Below are positions 62,171 to 64,000 of a stretch of DNA of 64,000 nucleotides, in pieces; position 1 is the stretch's first letter, and every line of letters begins with the position of its first letter. Source of the stretch: Halomonas sp. JB37 (GTDB taxonomy: Bacteria; Pseudomonadota; Gammaproteobacteria; Pseudomonadales; Halomonadaceae); assembly GCF_002332255.1 (NCBI RefSeq), contig NZ_NRGW01000001.1, forward strand, positions 2,356,001 to 2,420,000, read 5' to 3'. The notes under the pieces are model-generated. The model searched no databases. It saw nothing but the letters and a program-made list of their open reading frames with translations, and was not told where the DNA came from. A program made the position numbers and the translations under genes.

Positions 62171-62531
62171 AATCCTGGCGCTTAAGTGAGCCGGTTTCGA
62201 CCGGTTCACTATATAGTTCCGTCAGAAACTTTTGAATTATTTTTGTATTAAAGCTAGCGGCTCGGCACAGACATAAAGCGTGTATCGTCAAAACAGTAAA
62301 GGGGTTCGATAAAATCTAGGTGTGTAAATACGATAAAATGAGGGAAACCAAATCAGTTACTATTCTAGAATTTACTTTAAATTTTTTTAGCAATTGATGT
62401 AAAAAAAGCTGCTAAACATCTGATCTATAGTGAACCAAGTTTAGTGCTTTGCTTGATTGTCTACTCTATGCTGGATAAATATGCCCACCACCCGTATACA
62501 AACACGCAGGCTTCATACAGGAAACATCCAC
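62171..62531. other. intergenic region with hairpin
   Basis: 361 bp. GTGAGCCGGT / ACCGGTTCAC (62186-62209, one mismatch, TTCG loop) may end the demethylase transcript, though no T tract follows. The rest is AT-rich and probably holds the promoter of the lipoprotein gene. Confidence 0.5.
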
Positions 62532-63068
62532 ATGGTTCGATCACTACGCTTGGGCTTGTTTACACTGCTTTTTTTACTGGTTGGCTGTGCTGGCGTTGAT
62601 GTTGAAGACTACGCAGATTCTGATCCGCGCCTGGATATCGCCGAATACTTTACCGGCACTACCCGCGCTTGGGGCATGGTGCAGGATTACTCAGGCGAGG
62701 TACAGCGACGTTTCAGCGTTGATGTCGAGGGCAGCTATGAAAATGACACGCTGACGCTGGACGAGTCTTTTGTCTTCTCAGATGGTCAAACCGACCGCCG
62801 GGTTTGGACATTTAAGCGCATTGACGAGCACCACTGGATCGGCACAGCTAGCGATGTTGAAGGTCCCGTCGAAGCCCGTCAGTACGGCCATGCTTTCCAT
62901 ATGCGCTATCCACTCGAAATTGAAGCCAGTGGACGGATGATAACCTTCACCATGGATGACTGGATGTACCTGCAGCAAGACGGCCGCTTAATCAATCGTA
63001 CCGCTATGCGCAAATTTGGCCTGACATTCGGCGAAATCACCCTGGCATTTGAGAAAATTGATCGCTGA
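62532..63068 (+). CDS. DUF3833 lipoprotein
   Basis: 178 residues. Type II signal peptide with lipobox LLVGC (near residue 19), then DIAEYFTGTTRAWGMVQDYSGEVQRRFSVDVEGSYENDTLTLDESFVFSDGQTDRRVWTF, the DUF3833 core; a beta-rich, lipocalin-like fold is plausible but unproven. ATG 62532 follows AGGAAAC; upstream ATGs would hide the signal peptide. Function unknown. Confidence 0.85.
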   Translation: MVRSLRLGLFTLLFLLVGCAGVDVEDYADSDPRLDIAEYFTGTTRAWGMVQDYSGEVQRRFSVDVEGSYENDTLTLDESFVFSDGQTDRRVWTFKRIDEHHWIGTASDVEGPVEARQYGHAFHMRYPLEIEASGRMITFTMDDWMYLQQDGRLINRTAMRKFGLTFGEITLAFEKIDR

Positions 63069-63093
63069 TAAACGTTTATTTATTCACTAACAA

Positions 63094-63126
63094 AAAAGCA
63101 GCCTGCTCTTCAGCAAGGCTGCTTTT
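63094..63126. terminator. bidirectional terminator between DUF3833 gene and ectC
   Basis: Stem AAAAGCAGCCT / AGGCTGCTTTT with a 10-nt loop that itself may pair; strong T tract on the ectC (minus) side. Confidence 0.85.
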
Positions 63127-63181
63127 CCCATTTCATACTGACGCTTACCTAAATACGGACCTTTTATCTAGCAGGTGCATT

Positions 63182-63574
63182 TTATTCAGAAGCGGTGTAA
63201 GAGCCGTCTTCTTGATGAACTTCATTACCGGTAATCGGCGGTGTAAATACACAAGCAACCGTCATGCCTTTCTCTTTACCACGCAGCAGATGCTCATCGT
63301 GCTGGTCTAGCATGTAGACATCGCCTGCTTTGATCGGCCAAATTTTGCCATCGGCTAAAGTTTCTACTTCGCCTTCACCTTCATAACAAAACACCGCTTC
63401 GTAATGGTTTTTGTAATGAATGTGCGTCTCAGTACCGGGGAAAATGCGGGTAATGTGGAACGAGAAACCTGCATTATCGTTGGCTAAAATAAGGCGAGTA
63501 CTGTCCCAGTTACCGTTTTCGGCGGTCACAAGACGTTCTGTTTTACGCGCTTCTTCAAGGTTACGAACGATCAT
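63182..63574 (-). CDS. ectC: L-ectoine synthase
   Basis: Cyclises N-gamma-acetyl-2,4-diaminobutyrate to the compatible solute ectoine. Cupin-fold enzyme, 130 residues. Seen: [73 protein letters not shown], with iron ligands Glu, Tyr, His in the cupin motifs ([23 protein letters not shown]). GGAG is 8 nt before ATG 63574. Follows ectB by 95 bp with the same direction. Confidence 0.97.
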   Translation of the reverse strand: MIVRNLEEARKTERLVTAENGNWDSTRLILANDNAGFSFHITRIFPGTETHIHYKNHYEAVFCYEGEGEVETLADGKIWPIKAGDVYMLDQHDEHLLRGKEKGMTVACVFTPPITGNEVHQEDGSYTASE

Positions 63575-63669
63575 AAAAGTACTCCGTTTCAAAGTGACTG
63601 GCGGTTACCAGCCACTATATCCCCAATTAAAAAACGTACTGCTATCGTCTTAATTTACGTAACAACAGC

Positions 63670-64000
<331 letters not shown>

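Overview
The window looks like a chromosomal segment of a halophilic gammaproteobacterium of the Halomonas (Halomonadaceae) type. The right edge carries ectB and ectC of ectoine synthesis. The left edge has the gammaproteobacterial neighbourhood gloB / yafS-like methyltransferase / rnhA / dnaQ. Housekeeping proteins (MetH, SohB, TusBCDE, PdxH, NfuA, SufE) read as ordinary gammaproteobacterial forms. The genus assignment is inference from gene content; no rRNA is present.

Layout. 0-14 kb is core: gloB, methyltransferase, rnhA, dnaQ and nudC; an SCP2 protein; sohB; an ArsR regulator; prpE; yhhQ behind a candidate preQ1-I riboswitch; a YbfF-like esterase; an exonuclease/GIY-YIG fusion; an orphan NMT1-type binding protein; a CvrA/NhaP2-type antiporter; and tRNA-Ser(TGA). 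From 14 to 24.5 kb, directly after that tRNA, lies an accessory-looking stretch: LysR-azoR, a decayed prolyl oligopeptidase, a GntR/FCD regulator, an exact 36-bp palindrome, an 1132-residue molybdopterin/FAD/2Fe-2S fusion enzyme, an AtoE-type carboxylate transporter, several tiny genes and a decayed dienelactone hydrolase. 24.5-34.5 kb returns to core: yccA, tusDCBE, an XRE-cupin regulator, an HDAC-family deacetylase divergent from the Pat acetyltransferase, pdxH, wrbA and smrA.

A hipBA toxin-antitoxin pair (34.6-36.2 kb) precedes cysI/DUF934, a MATE exporter, metH and nfuA. Next comes a KfrA-like protein divergent from a stand-alone tyrosine recombinase, separated by a large inverted repeat. 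Then follow sufE, yidD, hisI and zur; an ATP-grasp ligase / membrane transglutaminase-like / retropepsin-like triad; a DsbD/ScsB reductase with a twin-thioredoxin partner; a MocR regulator with a second azoR; a TetR + ProC-like pair divergent from an N-methylproline/dimethylglycine demethylase-like enzyme; a DUF3833 lipoprotein; and ectC-ectB.

Genes that probably work together: TusB/C/D/E as one 2-thiouridine sulfur relay; Pat and the HDAC-like protein as writer and eraser of lysine acetylation; CysI with DUF934 in sulfite reduction; the GntR/Mo-fusion/AtoE group as a candidate undescribed carboxylate-handling redox module; TetR/ProC-like/demethylase as a candidate N-methylated compatible-solute breakdown module; and DsbD/ScsB with the tandem thioredoxin protein as a periplasmic reducing system. 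No CRISPR array, complete insertion sequence, prophage or rRNA operon was seen.
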